NCBI GenBank assembly: GCA_965263205.1
Contig: CBDHHF010000032.1
Location: 367,434-431,433, forward strand
From: JBCCIM01 sp965263205
GTDB taxonomy: Bacteria; Bacteroidota; Rhodothermia; Rhodothermales; JAHQVL01
DNA: 64,000 nt
Direction: 5' to 3'
The translations under genes and the position numbers were made by a program. The notes under the pieces were generated by a model. The model was given only the letters and a program-made list of their open reading frames with translations, was not told the origin of the DNA and searched no databases. The stretch's first letter is position 1. Every line of letters begins with the position of its first letter. Shown here one piece after another: positions 1-9,451 of the stretch.

Positions 1-2
1 TA

Positions 3-2024
3 GAAACCACAAACGCGACACCTGTGCTGGACGACTCCGTCCCGGAAGGAACGCCTCTTGAACTGTTTACTTCAAAACGTCGAGACGCCAATCAGCCACT
101 ACCGCACATGGAATGGGCTTTCCCTGTGTCGCCAGGAGTCGAATATGAGATCCGCTTATACTTTGCAGAATTATCCAGGTGTTCGGTTGGCAATCGAATT
201 TTCGACGTCGACATTGAAGGCTCGACCGTTTTAGACAATTTGGATGTTTTCCAGGAAGCCGGCGAAGCTTGCGATGTAGGAATCATGCGTTCAGTGCTAT
301 TCACGCCGGCAGATGACACGTTAAATATCACGTTCCCGCTGGTTAACCAAAAACCATCTATTGTCTCGGGCATCGAAATTTTTGGACCCGGCGCTTCGAC
401 AACAAGTCCTCGCTCAGCCCAACTCTTAATTGAGCACACAGGCAGCAATGGTACATTGGTAATAGCCTTAGCCGGCGAAGCAGTTGCGTCCGGCGGCACC
501 ACAAATCAACCGCCACAAGCCGCATTTACCTGGTCCGCAGCAGATCAATCGATTACGTTTACCGATACGAGCACAGATGCTGACGGTACTATCACGTCCT
601 GGTTGTGGGATTTTGGCGACGGCACTACCACAACGGAGCAGAACCCTGCGCATACCTACCTCAACGCTGGCACATACACCGTATCGTTAACCGTTACAGA
701 CAACGAGGGCGCCACGCACCTGAGCGTAGCAAGTGTGGAGGTTGGCGCGCAAGATATTGTTGTTAGTATGCCTGATGCCATCATGGATATAGCACTCCCT
801 CAACAATTATTAATCGCTGTGACCGATGTGGCGGCACAGGCCATTACCGCGTACTCGTTCACCCTGTCGTATGACCCGGCTATACTCACAATTACCGGCG
901 TAGATACAACCGGCACCATTACCCCAACCATTCCAGCAGTAAACACGCTGACACCGGGAGAGATAACAGTTGCCTGGGCCTCCATAGAAGATCTGACAGG
1001 GAGTGGCCCACTGCTTTACCTGGACGTGGAACTACTCACTGCCGGCACATCCGATCTGACGTTTTCATCATTTGTCTTCAATGAAGGCATCCCCAGTGTG
1101 TCAACCGAAGGAGGAAGCATTGAAGTTGTACAAGGTGCTTCTGATGGACCATTCCTGGAAGTTAACGGTCTGGTTTCAATCGAAGCAGAACACGCGCACC
1201 AGAACACCTCAGGCAATGAGAATAGCTGGATTGAAGAGGTGGCTTTTGCCGGCTTCAGCGGAACGAGTTACATGGTGACAACTCCAGATACGGGCGTGCA
1301 ATACAAAAAGGATCAGCTCGACCAATCGCCTGAACTCATGTATGACGTTGAATTTTCGACGCCGGGATCATACTACCTATGGGGACGCGTCTGGTCGCCA
1401 AAATCCAAGAGTCACTCATTTCACAACGGCATTAATGGCATTGTCCCCCCTGAAGTAGCTGTAAGCGGACTATCCTCTGACGTTTATGGCTCATGGGCAT
1501 GGGTTCAGCTCATCCATAAAACTGTTAAACAAGCGTATGAAATAACAACGGCAGGTTCACACACACTACATACATGGATGCGAGAAGACGGTACAGCCAT
1601 CGATAAGATCGTCCTGACAACTGACCCTGACTTCATACCTGAAGGTGATGGCCCTCCGGAAAGTCCGCGTGGCGTCAATATCACAGAAAATGATAGACTA
1701 ACTACAGACAACTTAGCGCTCGACAACATACACAACGACAAACCGGTTGCTTTCCAGCTGGCTCAAAACTATCCCAATCCATTTAACCCGACGACGTCCA
1801 TACGCTTTGATCTTCCTGAACCAACACAAGTACGCCTCGATGTTTATGACATGATGGGTCGACGCGTCACGACCCTTATTGACGGCCAATATGCAGCAGG
1901 AAAGCACGAAGCTACATGGGACGCACGCGCAGATTCCGGATCTCCGGTTGCAAGTGGCATCTATCTTTATCGGTTGCGTGCAGGTTCTTTTGAAGCAGTA
2001 GGCAGGATGTTATTGATGAAGTAA
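3..2024 (+). CDS. T9SS-secreted malectin/PKD/cohesin-domain protein, 5' partial
   Basis: The reading frame is open to the left window edge, so the N-terminus and signal peptide lie outside; the GTG at 24 is internal, not a credible start. Domain order by window position: malectin-like carbohydrate-binding fold (to about 390), PKD domain with the WDFGDG signature (about 505-745), cohesin-like domain (about 755-1130), a GH115-C-terminal/CBM-like segment starting with EAEHAH (about 1150-1640), a Thr/Asn-rich linker, and a C-terminal T9SS type A sorting domain (about 1745-2024) with NYPNPFNP, the YDMMGRRV strand and the ASGIYLYRL motif. The protein should be exported across the outer membrane and probably binds polysaccharide; any catalytic domain would be upstream of the window. 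It converges on uronate isomerase with 36 bp between stops. Domain calls are from motif recognition; the cohesin call is the least certain. Confidence 0.85.
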   Translation, partial: ETTNATPVLDDSVPEGTPLELFTSKRRDANQPLPHMEWAFPVSPGVEYEIRLYFAELSRCSVGNRIFDVDIEGSTVLDNLDVFQEAGEACDVGIMRSVLFTPADDTLNITFPLVNQKPSIVSGIEIFGPGASTTSPRSAQLLIEHTGSNGTLVIALAGEAVASGGTTNQPPQAAFTWSAADQSITFTDTSTDADGTITSWLWDFGDGTTTTEQNPAHTYLNAGTYTVSLTVTDNEGATHLSVASVEVGAQDIVVSMPDAIMDIALPQQLLIAVTDVAAQAITAYSFTLSYDPAILTITGVDTTGTITPTIPAVNTLTPGEITVAWASIEDLTGSGPLLYLDVELLTAGTSDLTFSSFVFNEGIPSVSTEGGSIEVVQGASDGPFLEVNGLVSIEAEHAHQNTSGNENSWIEEVAFAGFSGTSYMVTTPDTGVQYKKDQLDQSPELMYDVEFSTPGSYYLWGRVWSPKSKSHSFHNGINGIVPPEVAVSGLSSDVYGSWAWVQLIHKTVKQAYEITTAGSHTLHTWMREDGTAIDKIVLTTDPDFIPEGDGPPESPRGVNITENDRLTTDNLALDNIHNDKPVAFQLAQNYPNPFNPTTSIRFDLPEPTQVRLDVYDMMGRRVTTLIDGQYAAGKHEATWDARADSGSPVASGIYLYRLRAGSFEAVGRMLLMK

Positions 2025-2060
2025 GATGACCGGGGTTGAACCTGGCAAGCAATTACGTGC

Positions 2061-3476
2061 TTATCCCAACCGATACGTATCCCGTGCCAGGTCATACGAA
2101 AGCGCGCGCATCATCTGCAGGGCATCTTCAGCATCGACTCTGTAGTCAGCAACAAGTTTAGCCAGGTAGTTGGCATCTACACGTCTTGCCAGATCGTGGC
2201 GTGCGGGGATTGAGAGGAACGCACGCGTGTCGTCATTAAAACCGGCTGTGTTGTAGATGCCGGCCGTCTCGGTTGTTTGTTCGCGGTACCTGCGCATCCC
2301 TTCGAGGCTGTCGTGAAACCACCATGCCGGCCCGAGTCGCATTGCGGGATAATGGCCTGCCAGCGGCGCCAATTCTCTGGCATATGTGGTTTCGTCGAGG
2401 GTAAACACAACCAACCGCAGCCTTGGATCTGTGCCGTATGCATTTAGTAACGCCCGAAGATTCTTGGTGTACTCGGTGGGCACAGGAATGTCCGCCCCTT
2501 TATCTGGGCCAAACCGGCTTGCAACAGCTTCGTTGTGTCCACGCAAAGAACCTGGATGAATTTGCATGACCAGACCGTCGTCAACGCTCATCCGCGCCAT
2601 CTCCATAAGCATGTGTGCTTCAAACTGCGCTTGATCTGCTTCCGAGACCTTACCCTGGCGCGCACGTTGAAATAGTGCCTCGGCTTCGCTCTCCGACATA
2701 CGCGCCGTATAAGGGGCAAGCACAGCGTGATCCGTTGAGGTTGCCCCCATTTCTTGAAAGAAAGCACGCCGGTTTTCAACGGCTTCTAAAAACTTATTGT
2801 ACGATCCAACCTCATATCCACTAACTGCTTCGAGCTTTTCGATTTCGTCTGCCCATCCCACTTTGGCAATTCGAAACAATGCATCGGGCCGAAAACATGG
2901 AACCACGCGTCCATCCCAATCGCTCTCACGAATGGCCTGATGATACTCAAGCGTATCCGTTGCCGCGTCCGTTGTTGTCAGTACCTCGACATTAAATGCA
3001 TCAAACAATGCACGCGGGCGAAACGCATCTTCCTGCAAGCGATCAAGGATAGCGTCGTAGATGGTTGTAGCTGTGCTTCCTTCAAGCTTGATGCGCACAC
3101 CAAAGACGAAGTATAGTACGTAATCCATCCATGCGCGTGTTGGGGTACCAAGGAATAAATGGTAATGATCAGCAAACAACTGCCAGATCACACGCGGGTC
3201 TTCCTCTACGGCAGTACCATCAATGGTTGGAACGCCGAGGGATTCAAGAGAAACACCCTGCGAATACAACATCCGGAAAATGTAATGATCCGGTGTTATG
3301 AGGAGCGAAGTCGGCTCAGGAAAGGGTTTATCTTCCGCCAGCAATTCTGGAGGCACATGGCCATGTGGGCACACGATTGGGAGATCCTTAGCCGATTCAT
3401 ACAGCGCTTGCGCAATAGGCAGCACGGTTGGATGTGGATCGAAGTAGCGATCAGCATGTTGCGATAAGGGGTGCAC
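2061..3476 (-). CDS. uxaC: Uronate isomerase (glucuronate/galacturonate isomerase)
   Basis: 471 aa, the usual length of UxaC. The enzyme interconverts D-glucuronate/D-fructuronate and D-galacturonate/D-tagaturonate in the cytoplasm, the first step of hexuronate breakdown. The N-terminus has the family pattern of a short helix followed by the metal-binding CPHGHVPPELL loop; PTRAWMDYVL-type and GFNDDTRAFLSIPARHD-type segments further on are typical of the family. The start is GTG at 3476; an in-frame TAA lies two codons upstream, so no longer start is possible, and no clear ribosome-binding site is visible. With the GH88-type hydrolase at 7.2 kb it suggests use of uronic-acid-containing sugars. 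The downstream steps (uxaB/uxuB, uxuA, kdgK) are not visible by name in this window, although the SDR at 10.6 kb might supply one. Confidence 0.95.
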   Translation of the reverse strand: MHPLSQHADRYFDPHPTVLPIAQALYESAKDLPIVCPHGHVPPELLAEDKPFPEPTSLLITPDHYIFRMLYSQGVSLESLGVPTIDGTAVEEDPRVIWQLFADHYHLFLGTPTRAWMDYVLYFVFGVRIKLEGSTATTIYDAILDRLQEDAFRPRALFDAFNVEVLTTTDAATDTLEYHQAIRESDWDGRVVPCFRPDALFRIAKVGWADEIEKLEAVSGYEVGSYNKFLEAVENRRAFFQEMGATSTDHAVLAPYTARMSESEAEALFQRARQGKVSEADQAQFEAHMLMEMARMSVDDGLVMQIHPGSLRGHNEAVASRFGPDKGADIPVPTEYTKNLRALLNAYGTDPRLRLVVFTLDETTYARELAPLAGHYPAMRLGPAWWFHDSLEGMRRYREQTTETAGIYNTAGFNDDTRAFLSIPARHDLARRVDANYLAKLVADYRVDAEDALQMMRALSYDLARDTYRLG

Positions 3477-3533
3477 TGGTTAGATGTTTTGATTATTGAA
3501 AAATAGATTTAACGGGAATGCATTAGCCCGCAC

Positions 3534-4388
3534 CTAGAACATGCCGTTTTGATGTGCCATTTGTTCAGGTATGGCTTGCTGTACACGCCACTGTTCAACA
3601 ATCCGCCCGTCAGTTAGTCGGTGGATTTCATAAATAGCATGCGGCACCTCTCCTGCAACGCCTTCGAGTTGTGCCACAACAAAGTTGCCTTCAGCTATGA
3701 GCCGGTGAACCTTCGCTATTTTCACGTGGCTTTCCCCGGCAGTTGCTACGGCTTCCAGTCCATCAGCAAGCAACGGGTTATGCTGGATGACATTCGCATC
3801 AACATATGCAGCCAGTCGACCCCAACTGCCCGCTAGCCAAACAGTTTTATAGTAATCTTCAACCAGCGCTTTGTTGGATGCCGTCTTCTCCAGGTCTTTA
3901 ATGGTGATAGCGCCATCGGTCATGCCACGACCACTGGCAGTAGTATCCGGCTGCACCTGCATTACATCCCAGTGCTCTGCCAATTGCCCATTTTCTACGC
4001 GAAAGAGGTCTATGACTGCCTGTTTCCTGCCGGCTATCTCAACGTCTAAATGCAGTACTGCCAGGTCTCCCTCAGCAATGAAACGCACAACCGGACTTTT
4101 AGGATTTTCGGGGCGGGGCATTTGTTTCAAGTAGGCAAACGCCTCTTTGAAGCCGGCCCTACCCGTTTTCACCATAGGATTGTGCTGGATATAGTCCTCT
4201 GCAATCAACGAGTCAATCATTTCCTCGTTTAACTGCCCGATGACATCGCGATAAAAAGACAACGCCAGCATTGCAGCCTCAGAGGGCTCTACGTGTTTCA
4301 TAAGCGTAGGGACAGGTTCTTCAGCGCATCCTGTATACGACGCACTTACAATTAGGAGATAAAAAATTAGTGATCGTCTGTATTCCAT
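3534..4388 (-). CDS. Lipoprotein with two SnoaL/NTF2-like domains
   Basis: I chose the ATG at 4388 (284 aa) because GGAGAAG lies just upstream and the product then begins with a compact lipoprotein signal ending in the lipobox SYTGC. An in-frame ATG at 4421 adds 11 residues but gives a poorer signal. The mature part holds two NTF2-like repeats, each with the SnoaL-type pattern of a helix pair, then Y-(I/V)-QHNP (DYIQHNPMV in the first, NVIQHNPLL in the second), then a strand ending in (A)EHWDVMQ or VEQWRVQQ. Such domains in ester-cyclase-like proteins bind small hydrophobic or polyketide-like ligands. No substrate can be assigned. It would sit in the periplasm on a lipid anchor, between uxaC and a divergent nucleoside hydrolase, with no obvious operon partner. 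Confidence 0.8.
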   Translation of the reverse strand: MEYRRSLIFYLLIVSASYTGCAEEPVPTLMKHVEPSEAAMLALSFYRDVIGQLNEEMIDSLIAEDYIQHNPMVKTGRAGFKEAFAYLKQMPRPENPKSPVVRFIAEGDLAVLHLDVEIAGRKQAVIDLFRVENGQLAEHWDVMQVQPDTTASGRGMTDGAITIKDLEKTASNKALVEDYYKTVWLAGSWGRLAAYVDANVIQHNPLLADGLEAVATAGESHVKIAKVHRLIAEGNFVVAQLEGVAGEVPHAIYEIHRLTDGRIVEQWRVQQAIPEQMAHQNGMF

Positions 4389-4544
4389 ACTTCTCCGGGG
4401 AGCGATTTGCAGCCTTGACACGTTCTGGATTTACACACGGTTGTGTTGCGGCAAGATAAGAATTTGCAAAGTAGCTGTGTTGTTTACTAATAGGAAATAG
4501 CATTATTTAATCTCGACTTCTAATCAACCCGTATTGTTCTATTT

Positions 4545-5507
4545 ATGATATCGCGCAGACGCTTCGTTTCTCTTGCCGGCACAGCCAGTCTCTTCACATG
4601 TTCGCCCGGTCTTTTTGCCCAAACAGTGCGCACTCCATTCAAAGCTCCGCTGCCGCTCATCATTGACGCAGATACTGCCAATGAAGTAGATGACTTGTTT
4701 GCTGTTGCGATAGGCCTGCTTGCACCAGAACTCAACATAGTCGGCGTGACATCCGCACAATGGCACACATCGCCTCAGGCCGTGCCTGACACGGTAGGCG
4801 CCAGCCAGGCATTTAATGAGGAGATTTTACAGTTGATGGATAAGCAGTCCGTCCCCCATCTTCTTGGCGCCAATCACCCGATGGTGAAGCCCCATCGCGC
4901 CCAGCCTTCCGATGCAGCCCGGTTCATTATCGAGCAGGCCAAAGCTATGTCCGAGGGTGAGAAGCTGCATGTGGCAATCCTTGGGCCGGCAACCAACCTT
5001 GCCTCTGCCATTGTGATGGCGCCCGAAATTATTCCCAGGATTGTCGCCAACTACCTGGGCTTCTGGCACAACCCAGAGACCAAAACCTGGAGCAAACGGG
5101 AATTTAACACGAACAACGACCCCAATGCTGTAGATGCGTTAATCAACACCCCCGGATTGGATTTCCGGGTGATGACAGCTTCTACCAGTCAGCACCTGGT
5201 TTTCCGAAAATCGGTTGTTGATGCACACTTAAAAGGCAAAGGCGGCCTGGGTGACTATCTTGTAAACAGGTGGGAAACGTTTGACCGATACTGGCAAACA
5301 GACGACAAGGAGAAAACGAAGTGGATCATGTGGGACATTGCACTCATTCTCGCGCTCGCCTATCCCGACATGGCCACACAGAAGCGCGCCCAAAGCCCGC
5401 ACGACAATCGTATGCGTCTCATTGACGTGTATACCGAAATCGATGCAGCGCGAATGGAGACACAGTACTGGAAGCTGATGGATGCATTTATCTCACAGCA
5501 GGAATAA
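4545..5507 (+). CDS. Tat-exported inosine/uridine-preferring nucleoside hydrolase family protein
   Basis: 320 aa. The N-terminus carries a twin-arginine motif (SRRRFVSL) and a hydrophobic stretch ending at FAQ, so the protein is predicted to be folded in the cytoplasm and exported to the periplasm. The calcium-binding signature of the IUNH family is recognisable as DADTANEVDDLFA (canonical DxDxxxDD); here Asn-Glu precedes the Asp pair, as in several exported members. A later LGPATNLA segment is also typical, and the conserved Asn in NTNNDPNA probably contacts ribose. The family cleaves the N-glycosidic bond of ribonucleosides, but exported members often act on unknown substrates. The gene is monocistronic: divergent from the NTF2-domain lipoprotein and convergent with the SLC13 transporter. 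Confidence 0.85.
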   Translation: MISRRRFVSLAGTASLFTCSPGLFAQTVRTPFKAPLPLIIDADTANEVDDLFAVAIGLLAPELNIVGVTSAQWHTSPQAVPDTVGASQAFNEEILQLMDKQSVPHLLGANHPMVKPHRAQPSDAARFIIEQAKAMSEGEKLHVAILGPATNLASAIVMAPEIIPRIVANYLGFWHNPETKTWSKREFNTNNDPNAVDALINTPGLDFRVMTASTSQHLVFRKSVVDAHLKGKGGLGDYLVNRWETFDRYWQTDDKEKTKWIMWDIALILALAYPDMATQKRAQSPHDNRMRLIDVYTEIDAARMETQYWKLMDAFISQQE

Positions 5508-5559
5508 ACGCAAACGCACACAAGTCCGTTAAGCAAAGCAGATCAAGGTCAAGCTTCCA

Positions 5560-7062
5560 TCAAGACGCCCACGCCGGCAACTGGCCAAGTTCGATGCCAA
5601 GAATAGGAATGACAAGAGCATACACTGCCGCCGTCACCAACAGCACGAATAACACGTTGAGAAATAATCCGCCGCGTGCCATTTGCTGAATGCTAAATTT
5701 CTCGCTGCCATATACAATGGCATTGGGCGGTGTGGCGGCCGGCAACATAAATGCGCAGCTGGCAGCAATAGTAGCCGGCACAGCAAGAAGCAATGGGTTT
5801 TCGCCAAGCCCCACAACAGCGACACTCGCGAGGATAGGTAAAAAGGCTGCTGCAGTAGCCGTATTACTCGCTAATTCCGTCATAAATATGATGAGCAGCA
5901 CAGCCAGCGCGATCAAAACAACCAGCGGCCAGTTGCTGAACGTAGAAAGCAATCCGCCTACCCAGGAAGCCAGTCCTGTTCTACTAATGGCCGCAGCCAT
6001 ACTGAGTCCTCCGCCAAAAAGCAGTAGCACGCCCCATGGCAGCTTCAGTCCCCACTCCCAATTCATGACAAACTTCCCTCTCGCAAGATCGGTTGGAATG
6101 GCAAAGAGCAACGTGGCGCCAAATAGTGCAATGCCCGTATCCGACAAGCCCGGTAGCCATGTTTGGATGTAAGGACGAGAAATCCACAACACAGCAGTAA
6201 GCACAAACACACAGGCGACAATCAACTCTTCGCGCGAAATACGCCCCATTTTACTGATCTCCTCTTCAATCAACTGCCGGCCACCGGGGAGTTCTTTCAT
6301 CTGCACCGGAAAGATAACGCGGGTCAACAGAAAAAAAGCAAGCGGCAAAGAAACGATGACAAACGGGATACCAAACGCCAACCATTGCACAAAGCTTATT
6401 TCATACCCATACGCATCGTTGAGGTAAGCAACGAGAAATGTATTTGTCGGCGTTCCAATAAGCGTGCCTACGCCACCAATGCTTGCAGCATAAGCAAGGC
6501 CTAGCAATAGCGCGGTTGTGAATTTGGCACCTTGTGAACGCCTGTCAGCCAGCTCGCCCTCTTGTGGTACCAATTCAACGACAGATAGTGCTACTGGCAG
6601 CATCATCAGGGTTGCTGCCGTGTTGCTAATCCAGCAACTGAGCGCGGCTGAACTCACCATAAAGCCGGCGATAATCGACCGGGGTTGTGTCCCTATCAAA
6701 CGCACCATTTTCAGCGCTATCCGGCGATGCAAATTCCAACGTTGCATCGCCAGAGCAATCATGAAGCCGCCCATAAAAAGGAAGATCATTGGATGGGCAT
6801 ACGGCGCGGCATTTTCACTTACCGTACCCACGCCCAACAGCGGAAATAGCAATATGGGCAGGAGTGATGTTACGGGAATGGGAATGGGCTCCGTCATCCA
6901 CCAGATAGACACCAGCAATGTAATGGCAGCGGTGCGCCAGGCTTCGATGGGCAGCGCTTCAGGTGCCGGCATGACGAGCATCACACCAAAAACAAACAAG
7001 CCAGCAAAGAAGCCAGCAATTTTTGCAGTCTGCGTAGACCGCACCGGTACAGTATCCAGCAT
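5560..7062 (-). CDS. DASS/SLC13-family anion (dicarboxylate) symporter
   Basis: 500 aa from the ATG at 7062, which has a good ribosome-binding site (GAGGTG about 4 nt upstream). An in-frame ATG at 7194 would add 44 residues that do not resemble the family and contain several cysteines. The protein is highly hydrophobic, with about 11-12 membrane segments. Family motifs are visible: WWMTEPIPIPVTSLLP near the N-terminus, a first re-entrant SNT-type motif (ISNTAATLMMLP), the LIGTPTN loop, and the second SNT motif as ASNTATAAAFLP followed by ATPPNAIVYGS. These SNT/T loops bind sodium and carboxylate in the VcINDY structure. Substrates of the family are C4-dicarboxylates, citrate or sulfate. Its position beside uronate genes suggests organic-acid uptake, but substrate is not readable from sequence. 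Confidence 0.92.
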   Translation of the reverse strand: MLDTVPVRSTQTAKIAGFFAGLFVFGVMLVMPAPEALPIEAWRTAAITLLVSIWWMTEPIPIPVTSLLPILLFPLLGVGTVSENAAPYAHPMIFLFMGGFMIALAMQRWNLHRRIALKMVRLIGTQPRSIIAGFMVSSAALSCWISNTAATLMMLPVALSVVELVPQEGELADRRSQGAKFTTALLLGLAYAASIGGVGTLIGTPTNTFLVAYLNDAYGYEISFVQWLAFGIPFVIVSLPLAFFLLTRVIFPVQMKELPGGRQLIEEEISKMGRISREELIVACVFVLTAVLWISRPYIQTWLPGLSDTGIALFGATLLFAIPTDLARGKFVMNWEWGLKLPWGVLLLFGGGLSMAAAISRTGLASWVGGLLSTFSNWPLVVLIALAVLLIIFMTELASNTATAAAFLPILASVAVVGLGENPLLLAVPATIAASCAFMLPAATPPNAIVYGSEKFSIQQMARGGLFLNVLFVLLVTAAVYALVIPILGIELGQLPAWAS

Positions 7063-7235
7063 GTACACCTCGGGGAAACCAACCCAAAAGGGACAACCTC
7101 GGCACAGCTGTTTGATGGTGGGTTGGGTAACATGTGCAATTAAAAAACAGCCGGCTGCAAATTTCAAACAGAACTTAAGAAAGCACCAATACAATTGTGT
7201 ATATTGGCAGCCTCTCTGAATAAAGATACATCACC

Positions 7236-8606
7236 GTGATTAACTATCAAGACGCACCAAGCGCAGCTGCCCTCCTGCCAAAAATCGAAAACATGTGGGC
7301 GCATTCTGCTACCAAAATTCGCACCATAGAAGAGAAATTTGACTTCACTCGAGGCGCTCCCGTCTTCACGATCGAAGGCAATTATGTCACCCGCGGTTGG
7401 ACAGAATGGACCCAAGGTTTTCAGTACGGCTCAGCAATTCTCCAGTTTGATGCGACCCATGAGGAGTCCTTTCTGGAAACGGGTATTGCCCAAACCGTGC
7501 AACGTATGGCATCACATATTACACATGTTGGTGTACACGATCACGGCTTCAACAACGTAAGCACGTACGGCAATTTACTGCGCCTGATGAATGAAGGGCG
7601 CATCGACGAAAACACCTGGGAGCGCCACTTTTACGAACTCGCCATCAAGTGTAGTGGCGCCGTGCAGGCTGCTCGGTGGACAGACCTGCCTGATACCGGC
7701 GGTTATATCTACTCGTTCAACGGCCCCCATTCGCTCTTTTCGGACACTGTCCGCTCGCTGCGCGCCCTCTCGCTCGCCCATAAGCTTGGACACGTACTCA
7801 TGGGCGAGCACGATGCCAAAATTTCGCTATTACACCGCGCCATCCAACACCTGCACAGTACTGCCAAGTACAACGTGTATTTTGGGGAAGGCCGCGACAG
7901 CTACGATGTCTCCGGACGCGTGGTACACGAAAGCATTTTCAACCTCAACGATGGGCGCTATCGCTGCCCGAGCACACAGCAAGGGTACAGTCCGTTCTCA
8001 ACCTGGACGCGCGGACTGGCCTGGATCTTGACTGGTTTTGCAGAGCAACTCGAGTTTATCGAGACTGTGCCAGCAACGTCGCTGGGGAGTTGGGGGCCCA
8101 AAGAAGAATTGACAGCCATGCTGGTGCGAACCGCGCGCGCCACGGCGGACTTCTATATTGAAAACACGCCAACCTGCGGCATTCCCTACTGGGACACCGG
8201 CGCCCCAGGCCTCGCACACATGGGCGACTATCTTGACAAGCCGGCCGACCCATACGGTGCCAAAGAACCGGTCGATAGCTCAGCAGCTGCCATTGCTGCA
8301 CAGGGCTACATCCGACTCGGACGTTATCTGGCGGACAGCGAGCCTCAGGACAGCGACAAATACATCAAGACCGGCTTAAAAATGCTGGACACACTGCTTA
8401 GCGCGCCGTATTTGAGCGAAGATCCAGCGCATCAAGGTTTGTTGCTACACGCGATATACCACCAACCCAACGGCTGGGACCATACACCAGCCGGCGCGCC
8501 GATCCCGAATGGAGAGTCGTGCATGTGGGGGGACTACCACCTTCGAGAAGCAGCGCTGTATGTTCAACGCCTCGCTAAAGACGAACCCTATTACACCTTT
8601 TTCTAA
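7236..8606 (+). CDS. GH88-type unsaturated glucuronyl hydrolase
   Basis: 456 aa starting at GTG 7236. It has the alpha/alpha-six-barrel pattern of family GH88/GH105 enzymes, which hydrate the double bond of unsaturated uronic acid residues left by polysaccharide lyases and so release 5-keto-4-deoxyuronate. Two acidic positions correspond to the catalytic pair of Bacillus UGL: Asp102 in VHDHGF and Asp170 in SLFSDTVRSL. The C-terminus ESCMWGDYHLREAALY is typical of GH88. No signal peptide is present, so it acts in the cytoplasm on imported oligosaccharides. It is the first gene of a tight forward operon (the next gene overlaps its stop by one base, TAATG) with a sugar epimerase-like protein, a Gfo/Idh/MocA dehydrogenase and an SDR. 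The source polymer (ulvan, glycosaminoglycan or other) cannot be told. Confidence 0.88.
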   Translation: MINYQDAPSAAALLPKIENMWAHSATKIRTIEEKFDFTRGAPVFTIEGNYVTRGWTEWTQGFQYGSAILQFDATHEESFLETGIAQTVQRMASHITHVGVHDHGFNNVSTYGNLLRLMNEGRIDENTWERHFYELAIKCSGAVQAARWTDLPDTGGYIYSFNGPHSLFSDTVRSLRALSLAHKLGHVLMGEHDAKISLLHRAIQHLHSTAKYNVYFGEGRDSYDVSGRVVHESIFNLNDGRYRCPSTQQGYSPFSTWTRGLAWILTGFAEQLEFIETVPATSLGSWGPKEELTAMLVRTARATADFYIENTPTCGIPYWDTGAPGLAHMGDYLDKPADPYGAKEPVDSSAAAIAAQGYIRLGRYLADSEPQDSDKYIKTGLKMLDTLLSAPYLSEDPAHQGLLLHAIYHQPNGWDHTPAGAPIPNGESCMWGDYHLREAALYVQRLAKDEPYYTFF

Positions 8607-9430
8607 TGGGCACGCCCCCCTTAGACCGCCTCTGTCTCCATACCATAACCACCAAGCCTTGGTCGATTGAGCAGGCGTTGCCGGCCTATCGAGACGCGGG
8701 TGTCGCCGGTATCTCCGTTTGGCGTGATGCGGTTGCGGGCAAGCCTTTGCAGGAGGTGCGTCGGCAGATTGCTGATCATGGCTTGCAGACGGTTTCTTAC
8801 GTACGCGGCGGTTTCTTTCCTGCGACATCGAAAGACAAGCGCGAGCAAGCAATCGACGACAACAAGCGCCTGATCGATGAGGCGGCATTGCTTGGCGCCC
8901 CGCTGCTTGTGATGGTATGCGGCGCAGACCCTGATCAGTCGCTTGCCACATCGGTTTTGCAAATCGAAGAAGGCATGTCGCAATTGCTTTCACATGCAGC
9001 AGCAGCCGGCGTAAAGCTCGGCATTGAACCGCTGCACCCGCAGTATGCAGACACCCGATCAGCGATTGTCAATCTTGATCAGGCCAATACAGTAGCTGAG
9101 CGCCTAAACCATGCATACGCCGGCATTGTACTGGACGTATACCATGTCTGGTGGGATCCCAACCTGGATACAGAAATCGAGCGCTGTGTTGCAGCCGAAA
9201 ATCTCTTTGCGTTTCATGTTTGCGACTGGCGTGTCCCGACACGCGACGCGCTGAATGACCGGGCCTTGATGGGTGCCGGCTGCATCGACATCAAACGAAT
9301 CAGAAAAAAACTGGACGCACTTGGCTATACAGGCTTTATCGAAGTAGAAATCTTTTCAGATACCTACTGGGCAATGGATCAGGCCGTGTATCTTTCCCAA
9401 ATTGTAGCTGCCTACAAGCAGCATGTTTAA
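8606..9430 (+). CDS. Sugar phosphate isomerase/epimerase (AP-endonuclease-2-like TIM barrel)
   Basis: 274 aa. The start ATG overlaps the stop of the GH88 gene (TAATG), so translation is probably coupled. The protein has the xylose-isomerase-like TIM-barrel pattern: LCLHTITTKPW at the first strand, GISVWRDAV at the second, then KLGIEPLHP, IVLDVYHVWWDPN and FHVCDWRVP, and GFIEVEIFSD near the end. The Glu in IEPLHP, Asp in VLDVYHV, His in FHVCDW and Glu in EVEIFS sit at the places that bind the divalent metal in this fold. Members isomerise or epimerise keto-sugars, hydrate inositol derivatives or work with Gfo/Idh/MocA oxidoreductases, such as the one that follows. The exact reaction cannot be given; a role in processing the sugar released by the preceding hydrolase is inferred from operon position. 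Confidence 0.85.
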   Translation: MGTPPLDRLCLHTITTKPWSIEQALPAYRDAGVAGISVWRDAVAGKPLQEVRRQIADHGLQTVSYVRGGFFPATSKDKREQAIDDNKRLIDEAALLGAPLLVMVCGADPDQSLATSVLQIEEGMSQLLSHAAAAGVKLGIEPLHPQYADTRSAIVNLDQANTVAERLNHAYAGIVLDVYHVWWDPNLDTEIERCVAAENLFAFHVCDWRVPTRDALNDRALMGAGCIDIKRIRKKLDALGYTGFIEVEIFSDTYWAMDQAVYLSQIVAAYKQHV

Positions 9431-9451
9431 CCCTATTAGTGCTAAATCAGC

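Noticed and set aside
2040..2092. Inverted repeat ACCTGGCA / TGCCAGGT around the junction of the T9SS protein and uxaC
   Set aside because: One arm lies inside the uxaC coding sequence, the loop is nearly 40 bases and there is no T-run, so I did not call it a terminator.
6518..7219. Long open frame (233 codons) antisense to the SLC13 transporter
   Set aside because: Amino-acid pattern is without family resemblance and mirrors the codon structure of the real gene on the other strand.
8445..8993. Antisense open frame across the GH88/epimerase junction
   Set aside because: Arg/His/Pro-rich product without domain resemblance; both forward genes are well supported.
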